Positions 54,046-63,183 of a stretch of 64,000 nt of DNA are shown here, one piece after another. The notes beneath the pieces were generated by a model. That model saw only the letters and a program-made list of their open reading frames with translations. It made no database searches and was not told the DNA's origin. Both the position numbers and the translations under genes were made by a program. The first letter of the stretch is position 1. Every line of letters begins with the position of its first letter. Source of the stretch: Pseudobacteriovorax sp. (GTDB lineage Bacteria > Bdellovibrionota_B > Oligoflexia > Oligoflexales > Oligoflexaceae); the NCBI GenBank assembly GCA_013215145.1, contig JABSRP010000012.1, positions 62,001 to 126,000 of the forward strand, given 5' to 3'.

Positions 54046-55629
54046 TTGGAAACAGATCATCTCATTATTGGTTCCGGAATAGCTGGCTTAATGCTAGCCC
54101 ACAAAATTGGTCAAACCCAGTCTGTTGTAGTGATTGCAAAGGGTAGCTTATTTGATAACAATACTCGCTACGCTCAGGGTGGAATCGCGTCGGTTTTAAG
54201 CCCCGAAGACTCCTTTGAAGAGCATATTCGCGACACTGAGGTAGCAGGCGCAGGACTTTGCCATAAAGAAATTGTATCTTTAGTCGTCGAGAGTGGACCG
54301 CAGGCCATAGAAGAACTTATTGCTCTTGGAGTGGATTTCACTAAGCATCCGGAGTTATCTGATGACATTTATCATTTGACTAAAGAAGGCGGTCATTCTC
54401 AAAGGAGGGTCATCCACTCCAATGATTTGACTGGTGCTGAAGTGCTTAGAGCGTTAGTAGCTATCGTTAAAGCTAACCCGAATATAACAATTTTCGAAAA
54501 TTGCTTTGCTATCGATTTACTGACGACTGACAAGTATCAGCCGAGTTTTGAAAGTAACAGATGTTTTGGAGCGTTCGTTTTACATGAAAAAGACAGCGAA
54601 GTTGTTTGTGTAAGAGCCGAAAAGACCTACGTCTGTGCAGGTGGTCACGGAAAGGCCTACTTATTCACATCAAATCCGGATGGCGCTACAGGTGACGGGC
54701 TTGCTATGGGATGGCGAGCAGGGTGCAAAGTGGCAAACCTGGAATTTATGCAGTTTCATCCTACCTGTCTGTACCACCCTGAGGCAAAAAACTTTTTGAT
54801 TTCCGAAGCCGTTAGAGGTGAAGGAGCGATTCTAAAGGATCACCGTGGCGAAGAGTTTATGTCTCGTTATCATCCTTTAGCATCTTTGGCTCCTAGGGAT
54901 ATAGTCGCTAGGGCTATCGATCAAGAGCTCAAACAAAGCGGATCCCCACACCTTTATCTTGATGCCACAGGGATCGATGATCATAAATTAACTGAACATT
55001 TTCCTAATATCATGAAAACCTGTCAAAGATTTGGAATCGATATCAAAAAAGACATGATACCGATTGTACCAGCTGCCCATTATAGCTGTGGTGGTATTAT
55101 GGTCGACTCCCATGGCCGGACGACAGTCAATGGTTTGTATGCCCTAGGTGAAGTCGCCTGTACAGGTTTGCATGGAGCGAATCGCTTGGCTTCAAATAGC
55201 CTTTTGGAAGCTTTGGTGTTTGCCGATAGGGTAGCTCGAATCGCAGTTTCTTCAGAGAACTCTACCCTCAAAGATCTTCCAACTCCCAAGTGGAACTCTG
55301 GTGACTCCAGCGTTCCCGACGAATTAGTAGTATTGACCCATACGTGGGACGAAATCCGAAGGTTGATGTGGAACTATGTAGGTATCGTTAGAACTGAAAA
55401 ACGATTGCAACGAGCCTATGATAGGATCATTTCGATTCGAAAGGAACTCACTACCCTTTACTGGGATTATCAAGTAAATAGCAGTCTGCTAGAAGTAAGA
55501 AACCTTGCTGATGTGGCTTATTTGACAATTCGTTGTGCCAGGAGACGCAAGGAGTCTAGAGGGATTCACTACAATTTAGATTTCCCTCATTTGGTAAATG
55601 GAAGGCCTTTGGATACCATTATTTGGTAG
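54046..55629 (+). CDS. nadB: L-aspartate oxidase
   Basis: 527-residue FAD enzyme oxidising aspartate to iminoaspartate in NAD synthesis. The FAD motif LIIGSGIAGLMLAHKI, RYAQGGIASVLSPEDSFEEH and the HPTCLYHP/GEGAILKD region are typical of NadB rather than succinate dehydrogenase. It starts at TTG 54046 behind GGGGA. nadA and nadC are not adjacent. The 3' end overlaps the convergent phosphatase gene by 11 bases. Confidence 0.95.
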   Translation: METDHLIIGSGIAGLMLAHKIGQTQSVVVIAKGSLFDNNTRYAQGGIASVLSPEDSFEEHIRDTEVAGAGLCHKEIVSLVVESGPQAIEELIALGVDFTKHPELSDDIYHLTKEGGHSQRRVIHSNDLTGAEVLRALVAIVKANPNITIFENCFAIDLLTTDKYQPSFESNRCFGAFVLHEKDSEVVCVRAEKTYVCAGGHGKAYLFTSNPDGATGDGLAMGWRAGCKVANLEFMQFHPTCLYHPEAKNFLISEAVRGEGAILKDHRGEEFMSRYHPLASLAPRDIVARAIDQELKQSGSPHLYLDATGIDDHKLTEHFPNIMKTCQRFGIDIKKDMIPIVPAAHYSCGGIMVDSHGRTTVNGLYALGEVACTGLHGANRLASNSLLEALVFADRVARIAVSSENSTLKDLPTPKWNSGDSSVPDELVVLTHTWDEIRRLMWNYVGIVRTEKRLQRAYDRIISIRKELTTLYWDYQVNSSLLEVRNLADVAYLTIRCARRRKESRGIHYNLDFPHLVNGRPLDTIIW

Positions 55630-56728
55630 CGTAATCTTGGGTTAATAGTTGAACCCATTTTTTCACTTCATGGAGAAGATCATCTCCAGTCAATGCAATA
55701 TCTTCGAGGTTCTTGGCCTCGACGAGTTTCATCGTTTCCTTTCCTCCAGCTTGCTTCAGACCTAAGTCTTTTATAAGCGTTTTAACTAAATTTAGAGTCC
55801 TTTCGAGACTTTCGCTTTTGATGTCATCAGCTAGTTGCCCTAAGACCGATGCGATCTCCGGTAAAGCATACCCACTGCGATTATGAAATTCGCGAACCGC
55901 CTTTTCGAGACTATCATGACAAATCAAACCCTTACGAAGCATAAGGCAATAGGCGATAAAATACTGCTCAAACTGATTAATATAGTCAGTTATAGGAGGG
56001 TGTAGCGGTAAATAATGCTTAGGAGCTTGTCTAATGAGAATCAGTCTTATTCTCGAGTTTTTATTACGTTTGAGGGAAGACTTGAAGTCTTCTGCCACTT
56101 CTTTTTGTACTCCCCCAATGATGAGGTAGTCAAGGTATTGGGAGCTGTTTAGTTTTCCATCGAGATAAGCCGCAAGGCCAAAGTAGATGTAAGCATCAAA
56201 CTCAGCATTATCTCCAATTAAAATAAACTCGCTGTTTTCGGGCGCCTCTTCGATGATATTGAGAGTTGTGGCTGTTTTGTATGCGACGTGATGACGCAAT
56301 AAATCCAACCTTCCTTTGCGTATGTTATAAGCCTGATTTTTGAAAGAATCAGACGACCAATTCAGTCCGTCCAAACAAAGCTTTTCGTCCAATACTTTTC
56401 TCAACTGCGGTGGAGAGGCTGAGACAAAATGAAGCGGACGAGGCAGTAGGTTTTTTGAGGACTCCGGCATGGGCTCATAGGGATTTTCCCAACGGAGTAG
56501 TTTAAGAAATAGTGATGCGCCTGGAACAGTAATCTTGTCTTCTGGCTCCTCGAAAGCAATGCGCAGCATCTGCAATGTGCCGGTAATATTTGTTTCTAGG
56601 TAGGTTTTGTCAATGTCGCAGACTATGTGTAGAGGTTTATTTTGGGTATTTTCGAGAATTCTTGTATTAATCAACCTCCGAAAGTCGTAATTACCGAGTC
56701 CGGCACGAAAAGACCAAAATTTTTCCAT
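55619..56728 (-). CDS. App1-like (DUF2183) HAD phosphatase domain protein
   Basis: 369 residues. A HAD-like DUF2183/App1 core has motif I CDIDKTYLET, motif II FVSASPPQLRKVL and acidic motif IV IGDNAEFDAYIYFGL. Yeast App1 is a phosphatidate phosphatase, so a lipid or related phosphate ester is a reasonable but unproven substrate. A 160-residue helical C-terminal part has no clear relative. It lies downstream of the flagellin gene on the same strand, 12 bases away. Confidence 0.75.
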   Translation of the reverse strand: MEKFWSFRAGLGNYDFRRLINTRILENTQNKPLHIVCDIDKTYLETNITGTLQMLRIAFEEPEDKITVPGASLFLKLLRWENPYEPMPESSKNLLPRPLHFVSASPPQLRKVLDEKLCLDGLNWSSDSFKNQAYNIRKGRLDLLRHHVAYKTATTLNIIEEAPENSEFILIGDNAEFDAYIYFGLAAYLDGKLNSSQYLDYLIIGGVQKEVAEDFKSSLKRNKNSRIRLILIRQAPKHYLPLHPPITDYINQFEQYFIAYCLMLRKGLICHDSLEKAVREFHNRSGYALPEIASVLGQLADDIKSESLERTLNLVKTLIKDLGLKQAGGKETMKLVEAKNLEDIALTGDDLLHEVKKWVQLLTQDYATK

Positions 56729-56740
56729 GAAGCTGTCTTT

Positions 56741-57655
56741 CTAAATAGCTGCGTTGATCAGGGCTAAGCCAAGTTCGGCACCAATACCAGTTTGTGCTAC
56801 GAGAGCCGTATTTGCTTGCATCAGAATGGTTGATTGTGTCATTTTTGCAATCTCTTCGGCATAGTCTGTGTCCTCGATTTTCGACTTAGCGGCAGAGATA
56901 TTCTCTTCCATCACTTCGTTGACGTCAAGAGCTCGCTGAATTCTGGCCTGGATCGCCCCGAAGCTGGCTCTATGATTAGTCAATCGGTCTAGTGCTTGGT
57001 CAAATACTGTCGCATACTCATCATCTTCGGGCTCGATCAACTCCATGGCGTCATCGATCTCGATATAGTCCTCCGTGATGAGGTCGCTGGCGGTCTTGAT
57101 GCCTAGGCCTGCTGTAGTCGCAACGATATCCTTTAAGTTATCAAAAACGATTTCGTTAATATCGCCACTATCATTATTTGCTAGTTCGGAATAGCTTGGA
57201 TCACCGACTCTTAGTATTAGGGACTCTGGTGTCTTTTCGTTTTCTCCATTCATAAGTGGGATACTATTAAATTCTGTTGTACTTGCGATGCGATCAAGCT
57301 CTTTGTGTAGCGCTTCATACTCTATAAACAGGTACTTTCGTTCCTTGTCACTTACCGTTGTCGTGGCTGCTGCTGTGCCAATTTCCTTCATTCTTACTAA
57401 GATGTTAGATATTTCATTGAAACCTGAATCTGCCGTTTGGATGAGTGAAATAGCATCATTGATATTACGCTTTGCTGCTGCGGCACTTTTTAGTTTAAAC
57501 TCTAAACCAGCAGCTAGGGCGCGATCAGAAGGTCTCGGCTCGCGACTTGTGAAAACTTTGCCCGAGCTCAGTTTTTCCAAAGAATTGGACCGCTCGCGAG
57601 TGGCCCTCATAAGGCGGTTGGAAAGTTTCTTCGCGTTGGGATTGATTCCGGACAT
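56741..57655 (-). CDS. Divergent flagellin
   Basis: 304 residues with the conserved flagellin ends only: N-terminal INPNAKKLSNRLMRATRERS, SLEKLSSGK and AKRNINDAISLIQTADSG; C-terminal AKSKIEDTDYAEEIAKMTQS. A short acidic middle replaces the variable D2/D3 domains. The last stretch (TALVAQTGIGAELG, ending LINAAI) departs from the usual QAN..pQ..L ending. The D0 C-terminus is therefore unusual. It follows the chemoreceptor gene by 2 bases with no strong ribosome site, and shares its sigma-28 promoter. Confidence 0.87.
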   Translation of the reverse strand: MSGINPNAKKLSNRLMRATRERSNSLEKLSSGKVFTSREPRPSDRALAAGLEFKLKSAAAAKRNINDAISLIQTADSGFNEISNILVRMKEIGTAAATTTVSDKERKYLFIEYEALHKELDRIASTTEFNSIPLMNGENEKTPESLILRVGDPSYSELANNDSGDINEIVFDNLKDIVATTAGLGIKTASDLITEDYIEIDDAMELIEPEDDEYATVFDQALDRLTNHRASFGAIQARIQRALDVNEVMEENISAAKSKIEDTDYAEEIAKMTQSTILMQANTALVAQTGIGAELGLALINAAI

Positions 57656-57657
57656 AT

Positions 57658-59577
57658 TTAAACCGCTGTGGAGTTTTTATTTCCGTCGCCTTTGGAACCG
57701 ATATATACATCTTCTTCTGGTAGTTTTGAGACTATGGTAGAAGACTGATCCTCCGATACTTCTGAAGATGGCGGTGTTTGGTCGTCGATATCTTGATTGC
57801 GATCTTCGGATAATGATTGAACTTGTGCTGGCTGGTGATGAGTCGTCGTAAGAAGCCTGATAGATCGCGAGCTGCTTTTAAGCTTTTCTAAGTTAGTTAG
57901 TATAGCAATCTGATTTAGGTTGTTGATAGAAGGGGATTTGAAGCTGTCACGATATAGCTGATCGATAAACCCTTTAATTTGGTTTGATTTGTTCTCCCCA
58001 GATGATGCTTTGTTTTTGACGAGTGTCAAAGATGAATCTGTGATCGAAAAAAGTTTTTGGCAATGAGTGAGCTCATGAAATTGACGTGAAAGAAGTCTTG
58101 AAACACGGTCGGAGTAAACCGTCAATTGATTTCCTTCTGTATTCAAAGACGAAGCTAGTTCACTGTGTTCTGCCAACAATGTATAGAGTTTGCCAGAGAT
58201 TTTACTCTTCTCACCATTGAGTTTTTCGATTTGTTTCAGCTCCATGAAATGATTATTGACATCTGTCAGCAGCGTATCTAGTCCGTTGACGGAGTGCCTC
58301 GCAAGGATAATGCTGTCTCTGTAGGACTGATCGACCTCACGAATGCGATTGTAGGAGTCCGATACGGCTTCGTTACTCTTTTCCAATAAACGCGAGGCAT
58401 GATCAGCTTCGTCCTGAATGGTCTCAAGAAGGTCTGTAATCGATCGGGTTGCCGTACTGGATCTGGCAGCGAGGTTTCGAACTTCGCCGGCAACGACGGC
58501 GAACCCCTGGCCTTGCTCACCAGCTCGAGCAGCTTCTATAGAGGCGTTGAGTGCAAGCTGATTCGTCTGTTCCGCGATATCGTCAATAACATCGATAATA
58601 TTGACGATGGCTTCGGCTCTTTGCGATAGTCCTTTGACCAGCTCTGCAGCTTTGTTCACATCCACCTTTGAAACGCTTACAGATTTTGACATAGCATCCA
58701 AGTTATTATAGCCGATCTTGGTATTCTCAAATAAACGGCCGAGATTAGTCGATACGTTTTCCGAGTGGTTTGAGTAAATTTTATTAAATTCCAGTGATTT
58801 CTGTAGACTATCAGAGACAGCGATCTGGGCTTTGCTGGCTTTTTCCGAAAGGGTTTTTATTTTTTCATGATGTTCCGTAACATCTCTCAGTTTTTTACCC
58901 ATCATGCTCCATTCAATTCTCGTTGCTGTCGCGAAATGAGCATATTCTCCACATTTGACTGATAAATCGCCTAGCAGATTTTCCACCGAAGAAAATGACT
59001 GTTTGACATTATCGAGTTCATCATTGATGGCTCTCATATAGCCAGATAAATCGATGATATCGGATAGTTTTGCTTCCAGTTCGTTACGGTCTAATTCATG
59101 ATGGCTCGTGGATTGCTCAGCTGAGTATAGGCTTTTGAGTTGATCTGCCGCGACGCTGATTTCACTGAGAGCGTGGTTTACCGGAGTTTCATGATCAACC
59201 TCAGTATTTCTGGGTAGGGTTACAGTCTGTCGTCGACTTTGAACTGTTCTGACAATGGCATTCGGGATACCGAGTAAATGTACGATTGTCATAGCGAACA
59301 TGGCTAGGGTTAGGATAAGTGGATAATAGAGCGCTTCCGTAGAAACGATCTGGTGTTTTTCAAGACCTGCGTTCATTTGGTTGACTAGATTACCAAGGTC
59401 GCTGTTTTGCGTTTGTTCAATGTAGGCTCTGAGATCGGATTGAGCTGACAAAAAATCAGCCGTTTTATTCGAATCCCCAACGTTGATGAGAGTCATATCC
59501 AGCATGAGAACTACAACGATTGCGGAGCATAGAGCCATGACAACAAGCAGGCTTCTGGGTTGTCTGTATTCTTTCAT
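57658..59577 (-). CDS. Methyl-accepting chemotaxis protein
   Basis: 639 residues. Two membrane helices (about 9-32 and 84-104) enclose only about 50 periplasmic residues, too short for a normal ligand-binding domain, so sensing is probably in the membrane, the cytosol or through a partner. The signalling tip [21 protein letters not shown] and [13 protein letters not shown] are intact. A Pro/Ser/Asp-rich tail of about 70 residues lacks a CheR-binding pentapeptide. It is the first gene before flagellin. TAGG lies a few bases before the ATG. Confidence 0.93.
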   Translation of the reverse strand: MKEYRQPRSLLVVMALCSAIVVVLMLDMTLINVGDSNKTADFLSAQSDLRAYIEQTQNSDLGNLVNQMNAGLEKHQIVSTEALYYPLILTLAMFAMTIVHLLGIPNAIVRTVQSRRQTVTLPRNTEVDHETPVNHALSEISVAADQLKSLYSAEQSTSHHELDRNELEAKLSDIIDLSGYMRAINDELDNVKQSFSSVENLLGDLSVKCGEYAHFATATRIEWSMMGKKLRDVTEHHEKIKTLSEKASKAQIAVSDSLQKSLEFNKIYSNHSENVSTNLGRLFENTKIGYNNLDAMSKSVSVSKVDVNKAAELVKGLSQRAEAIVNIIDVIDDIAEQTNQLALNASIEAARAGEQGQGFAVVAGEVRNLAARSSTATRSITDLLETIQDEADHASRLLEKSNEAVSDSYNRIREVDQSYRDSIILARHSVNGLDTLLTDVNNHFMELKQIEKLNGEKSKISGKLYTLLAEHSELASSLNTEGNQLTVYSDRVSRLLSRQFHELTHCQKLFSITDSSLTLVKNKASSGENKSNQIKGFIDQLYRDSFKSPSINNLNQIAILTNLEKLKSSSRSIRLLTTTHHQPAQVQSLSEDRNQDIDDQTPPSSEVSEDQSSTIVSKLPEEDVYIGSKGDGNKNSTAV

Positions 59578-59945
59578 CGATTTACCTAAACCTATAGTTT
59601 CACCTAAGAAGTAGTTCGGCTGTTTTTTGTTAATGTTTAGTTTGGCTTATCTTGGATTTATCGGGGGCAATCAGTGGATTTGACTCGTGACTGTGAATAT
59701 TTCTCAGATAAATCCTGAAATTTGCAGGAGTATCAAATAAAGTGCCACAGTCGGTTGCGCAAGATCCTTAAGGGATTTTCATGATGACTGCAATAGGTTG
59801 AGGGGCAATAGGTTGGCGGAAATGACGATATGTTTCTGAGACTTTTTTTCTAGGTATAAACACCAATTCTTGAAAAATAGGTAACTCTACAGAGAAATAT
59901 ATTGTATTTTGTCTCCTTAACTGTTGCTAGATTTACGTATCACTA
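59578..59945. other. 368-base divergent region between chemoreceptor and yceI
   Basis: It holds the sigma-28 promoter of the minus-strand unit. There is also an 11-bp direct repeat GCAATAGGTTG at 59790-59800 and 59805-59815 (15-base period), which may be a regulator site for either side. The part next to yceI is AT-rich with no clear promoter that I can name. Confidence 0.55.
59613..59639 (-). promoter_or_regulatory. Sigma-28 (FliA) promoter of chemoreceptor-flagellin unit
   Basis: On the minus strand TAAA (59639-59636) is followed after exactly 15 bases by GCCGAACT (59620-59613), against the consensus TAAA-N15-GCCGATAA. All four -35 bases and GCCGA match. Transcription would start about 25-30 bases before the chemoreceptor ATG. 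Confidence 0.78.
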
Positions 59946-59966
59946 ATGCTCGAGAAGGAGTCTACT

Positions 59967-60554
59967 TTGAAGATTTTTATGAACACATTATTAGGCGCGG
60001 CTTTGTTGGCTCTACCAGCAATGGGGTTTGCTGCAAAGATGGATGTTGATACGAAAAAAAGCTCCATTGGTTGGGTTGGTAAGAAAGTTACTGGTCAGCA
60101 CAATGGTATCTTAAAGCTAAAGTCGGGTACCTTTAATCTGGCCGAAGGCAAAGGAACCTTTGTCATGGATATGAAGTCTATTGACACGAAAGATCTGTCA
60201 GGAGATACCAAAAAGAAGCTCGACGGTCATTTGAAATCCGACGACTTTTTCAACGTAAAGAAATATCCAGAAGCAAAATTTGTTTTAGAAAGTGTCAAGC
60301 CTGAGGGGGCTGCGAAAGATGGTAAACAAAAATACAAGATGACTGGCGAACTTACTATCAAAGGTATCGGTAAGAAGATTTCCTTCACTGGAGAGTATCA
60401 GGCAGCCAAAAAAATGCTCGCGGCCGATTTTAAAATCAATCGGACGGAGTGGGATATAAAATACAACTCAGGAAAGTTTTTTGATCCCGCAAAGCTTGCC
60501 GATAAATTGATATATGATGATATTGATATTCAATTGAGCCTAGTCGGCAAGTAA
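59967..60554 (+). CDS. YceI-family periplasmic lipid-binding protein
   Basis: About 195 residues with a signal peptide (GAALLALPAMGFAA). YceI-type lipocalin-like barrel: SSIGWVGKKVTGQHNG near the start, DLSGDTKKKLDGHLKSDDFF and YPEAKFVLESV in the middle, and FKINRTEWDIKYNSGKFF near the end. Members bind polyisoprenoids in the periplasm. I start at TTG 59967 because AGAAGGAG lies 7 bases before it; an in-frame ATG at 59946 precedes that site. Confidence 0.9.
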   Translation: MKIFMNTLLGAALLALPAMGFAAKMDVDTKKSSIGWVGKKVTGQHNGILKLKSGTFNLAEGKGTFVMDMKSIDTKDLSGDTKKKLDGHLKSDDFFNVKKYPEAKFVLESVKPEGAAKDGKQKYKMTGELTIKGIGKKISFTGEYQAAKKMLAADFKINRTEWDIKYNSGKFFDPAKLADKLIYDDIDIQLSLVGK

Positions 60555-60563
60555 GCCTATAAC
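60534..60563 (+). promoter_or_regulatory. Candidate oxyR promoter inside the end of yceI
   Basis: TTGAGC (60534-60539), 18 bases, then TATAAC (60558-60563): 4 of 6 and 5 of 6 matches to sigma-70. Transcription would start near 60570, just before the terminator hairpin, putting that hairpin at the very start of the oxyR mRNA. Confidence 0.45.
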
Positions 60564-60575
60564 TGTTTTGAGTTT

Positions 60576-60610
60576 GCTCCTTAATTCGTCTTGAATTAGG
60601 AGCTTTTTTT
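60576..60610 (+). terminator. Intrinsic terminator between yceI and oxyR
   Basis: GCTCCT(T)AATTC pairs with GAATTAGGAGC (11 pairs, one bulged T), followed by TTTTTTT. It ends 13 bases before the oxyR ATG. Confidence 0.9.
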
Positions 60611-60623
60611 ATGGTTCATTTTT

Positions 60624-61580
60624 ATGCCTAGTATTGTTCAATTAAAATATATATTGAGTGTGGATAAACTGAAACACTTTGGTAAGGCTGCTGAAGAGTG
60701 TCATGTATCGCAGCCCAGTCTAAGTATTCAAATCCAAAAAGTGGAAGAGGAAATCGGCTTTCTACTTTTCGATCGACTTAAAAAACCAATCGTCGCCACT
60801 GAGAAAGGTTTTCATTTCATTGAACAGGCCAGGCGAGTGGTCGTCGAGCATGAAAAATTGATTGGAATATCGGCACAATTCGATGGAGAGATCAGTGGAA
60901 CCTTTCATCTAGGGATTATTCCCACCATCATGCCCTACTTGTTGCCACTGTTTTTAAAGTCCTTTTCGGATCGATATCCCAAAGTGAAGTTGATCATCGA
61001 TGAGCTTAAAACCCAGGATATTATAGATTTATTGAGAACTGATAGTCTAGATGCAGGTATCTTGGCCACCCCGCTCAAGGAGAAAGGTATTCGCGAAAGA
61101 AAGCTCTATTACGAACCTTTTATGGTATATGCCAATGAAGAAAGTCCCGTTCTAAAGTCCATAGAAGTTGAATTGGATAACCTATCGAGTAAAGATATTT
61201 GGCTTCTCGAGGATGGTCACTGCTTTCGCAATCAAATTACTCAATATTGCTCCATGAATCGTTCGGAAATGGTGTATCCGAATATTGTTTTTGAAGGTGG
61301 CAATCTAGAGACGCTTCGACAGCTAGTACGTTCGAGCCGAGGGTATACCTTGGTACCAAGCCTGTTCGTGGATCAATTATCAGTAGATGAACGAAACAAA
61401 AATATACGTCGACTGGCTTCTCCTATCCCAACTCGAGAGATCAGTTTGGTCTTTCAAAGGGATCAATGGAAAACTGATATCATCAAAGTCTTGATGACTT
61501 GTGTTCAAGAGTGCCTTCCCGAGTCGGTATTTGAAAAAGTTGGTTCTGACCATCAAATTATGGATATTGATAGTGTGTGA
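60624..61580 (+). CDS. oxyR: Hydrogen peroxide-sensing LysR regulator OxyR
   Basis: 318-residue LysR-type regulator. The N-terminal helix-turn-helix HFGKAAEECHVSQPSLSIQIQKVEEEIG is typical. The redox segment LLEDGHCFRNQITQYC holds two cysteines nine residues apart, as in Cys199/Cys208 of E. coli OxyR, so disulfide sensing of peroxide is expected. No catalase or ahpC gene is next to it. The leader has a terminator and almost no room for a promoter after it; the only AGGAG is in that stem, too far away for normal initiation. Confidence 0.93.
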   Translation: MPSIVQLKYILSVDKLKHFGKAAEECHVSQPSLSIQIQKVEEEIGFLLFDRLKKPIVATEKGFHFIEQARRVVVEHEKLIGISAQFDGEISGTFHLGIIPTIMPYLLPLFLKSFSDRYPKVKLIIDELKTQDIIDLLRTDSLDAGILATPLKEKGIRERKLYYEPFMVYANEESPVLKSIEVELDNLSSKDIWLLEDGHCFRNQITQYCSMNRSEMVYPNIVFEGGNLETLRQLVRSSRGYTLVPSLFVDQLSVDERNKNIRRLASPIPTREISLVFQRDQWKTDIIKVLMTCVQECLPESVFEKVGSDHQIMDIDSV

Positions 61581-61681
61581 TGTGTCCTCTGGTTCGGTTT
61601 GACGGGAACAGGCGTGATATTTCGTTCATTAAAAGACTAAGTTCGATGAGCACTCATACTCGTGATGCGAAACTACCCTTG

Positions 61682-62161
61682 CTAGAGATCTTTCAGCATC
61701 CTAATGTCGCATTTATGATGTCCCGTATGACCTAAAGCTTGGGACAATTGGCGAAAACCATATTTTTTGTAGAGTTGATTCGCTCGGCTAAGCTGGGCGA
61801 CGGTTTCAAGATAGATGTGTTTGTAGCCATAGGATTTTGCCATAGAAAGACAGTGTTCTAACAGTGCGACTCCCATGCCTTGTCCATGAAAGCGGCGGTC
61901 TACGTACATTTTCTGCAGCTCGCATATGTTATCATCCTCGAGCCCTTTGACGCTTCCGACGCCGGCACCACCCATGGGCTTATTTTCTGTATTCACGTAG
62001 ACCCAATAGTCAGAACGCGGTTTCGAGTAGGTTTGGAACAGATCTTCAAGTTCGGGGTCAACGAAGGAAAACCCTTCACCTGTAATGTTGAAATGACGCA
62101 TGGTGTCTTGAATGATTTGCTTCATAACCTGATTGTCTGAGCTTTGTATAGGTCTTATCAC
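61682..62161 (-). CDS. GNAT-family N-acetyltransferase
   Basis: 159 residues. The acetyl-CoA loop RRFHGQGMGVALLEH and the LETVAQLSRANQLYKKYGFRQL region are typical of GNAT enzymes. The substrate is unknown. GTG 62161 is the start used; no strong ribosome site is seen. Confidence 0.88.
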   Translation of the reverse strand: MIRPIQSSDNQVMKQIIQDTMRHFNITGEGFSFVDPELEDLFQTYSKPRSDYWVYVNTENKPMGGAGVGSVKGLEDDNICELQKMYVDRRFHGQGMGVALLEHCLSMAKSYGYKHIYLETVAQLSRANQLYKKYGFRQLSQALGHTGHHKCDIRMLKDL

Positions 62162-62184
62162 GAGGAAACCATTTTTTAGGTAAT

Positions 62185-62210
62185 AAAAAAGACGGCTAAC
62201 GATAGCCGTC
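62185..62210 (-). terminator. Intrinsic terminator of the MotA/OmpA unit
   Basis: On the minus strand GACGGCTA-TCGT-TAGCCGTC (8 perfect pairs) is followed by TTTTTT, 25 bases after the end of the MotA-like gene. Confidence 0.88.
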
Positions 62211-62235
62211 TCATTGGTTTGCCGTCAAGCTAAAT

Positions 62236-63174
62236 TCAGCCTGCCTGACCGTTGTTTTTCCTTTTTTCTTCTGCTTCCCATTTGGCGAGTTCTTTATCGA
62301 CGGATTGCTCGGCCAGAGCCTCCATGGGATCGCGATTTTCGTCAAAGTCCTCAAGATCTTCGGGAAGATCGTTGCAGTTGGAAATATTCCAAAGGATAAC
62401 GAATGAGTTGTTGAGACGATTTACCGCCGAAACAAATATCTTTTGTGGTGATACCACTGTATTAAGTAAAGTACTGACGACTGAAAGAATAATGCCCACG
62501 ATAGAAGTGCTCATTGAGAATGATACCTTCAGTAGAAAACCATCTAGGACTGCCTTTGATCCATCTAAGTCGGCGAAGTCCATTCCCCCAAGTTCAGGAA
62601 GAGCCTTCATGATTCCTAAGAACGTTCCAAAAATCCCACCTACAATAAAAATTCCTGGAAGGGTATTAAGTACGTCGTTGAAAAATGAAGCTGGAATTAT
62701 CCCGAAGATTTTGTTGTATGAGGGATTCCCTTCTAGCAGGTGAATTGAGATCTCAGTGAAGTTTGGTTGGTTACTTTTTGTGTAACGTAGATTACGAAAT
62801 TGTTTTAAAGAGTCTTTTACGAGTTTGGCCGTTCCCTGCTGGATTAAGAACATCCGATCCATAAGAGAGGCAACGTAGTCAGGTTTTCGTCTCATCATGA
62901 TAGAACGAACGATGAAGAGCTCGTAGAATGTCTTTTCCATTAGTTTTTTGGAAGCAAGGAAAAACGAGATATCATGATGTCTATGATTGCCTTCCACGAA
63001 ATTATCAATCCGTTTAGCGAATTCTTTAGCAAACCAATCACCTCGACTGATATTGAAGAAAATGATGATTCTGAAAGCGACCGCGACCAGGAAGGTCAAA
63101 ACCATACACGGAATCAACAGGTCCGTCGCAAAGGCAACGAGCCATTCGATTAGGGTTTGAATTAATACCTGCAC
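62236..63174 (-). CDS. MotA/TolQ/ExbB-like proton-channel protein
   Basis: 312 residues. An N-terminal membrane helix, a cytosolic domain of about 135 residues and two further C-terminal helices (LPGIFIVGGIFGTFLGIMKAL; VSFSMSTSIVGIILSVVSTL) give the TolQ/ExbB/MotA plan. The tail is acidic and charged. With the OmpA-like partner it should use proton or sodium flow to produce force or torque. It is not closely like flagellar MotA or TolQ. GTG 63174 has TAGGAGAG upstream; 9 bases separate it from the partner gene. Confidence 0.82.
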   Translation of the reverse strand: MQVLIQTLIEWLVAFATDLLIPCMVLTFLVAVAFRIIIFFNISRGDWFAKEFAKRIDNFVEGNHRHHDISFFLASKKLMEKTFYELFIVRSIMMRRKPDYVASLMDRMFLIQQGTAKLVKDSLKQFRNLRYTKSNQPNFTEISIHLLEGNPSYNKIFGIIPASFFNDVLNTLPGIFIVGGIFGTFLGIMKALPELGGMDFADLDGSKAVLDGFLLKVSFSMSTSIVGIILSVVSTLLNTVVSPQKIFVSAVNRLNNSFVILWNISNCNDLPEDLEDFDENRDPMEALAEQSVDKELAKWEAEEKRKNNGQAG

Positions 63175-63183
63175 TGCTCTCTC

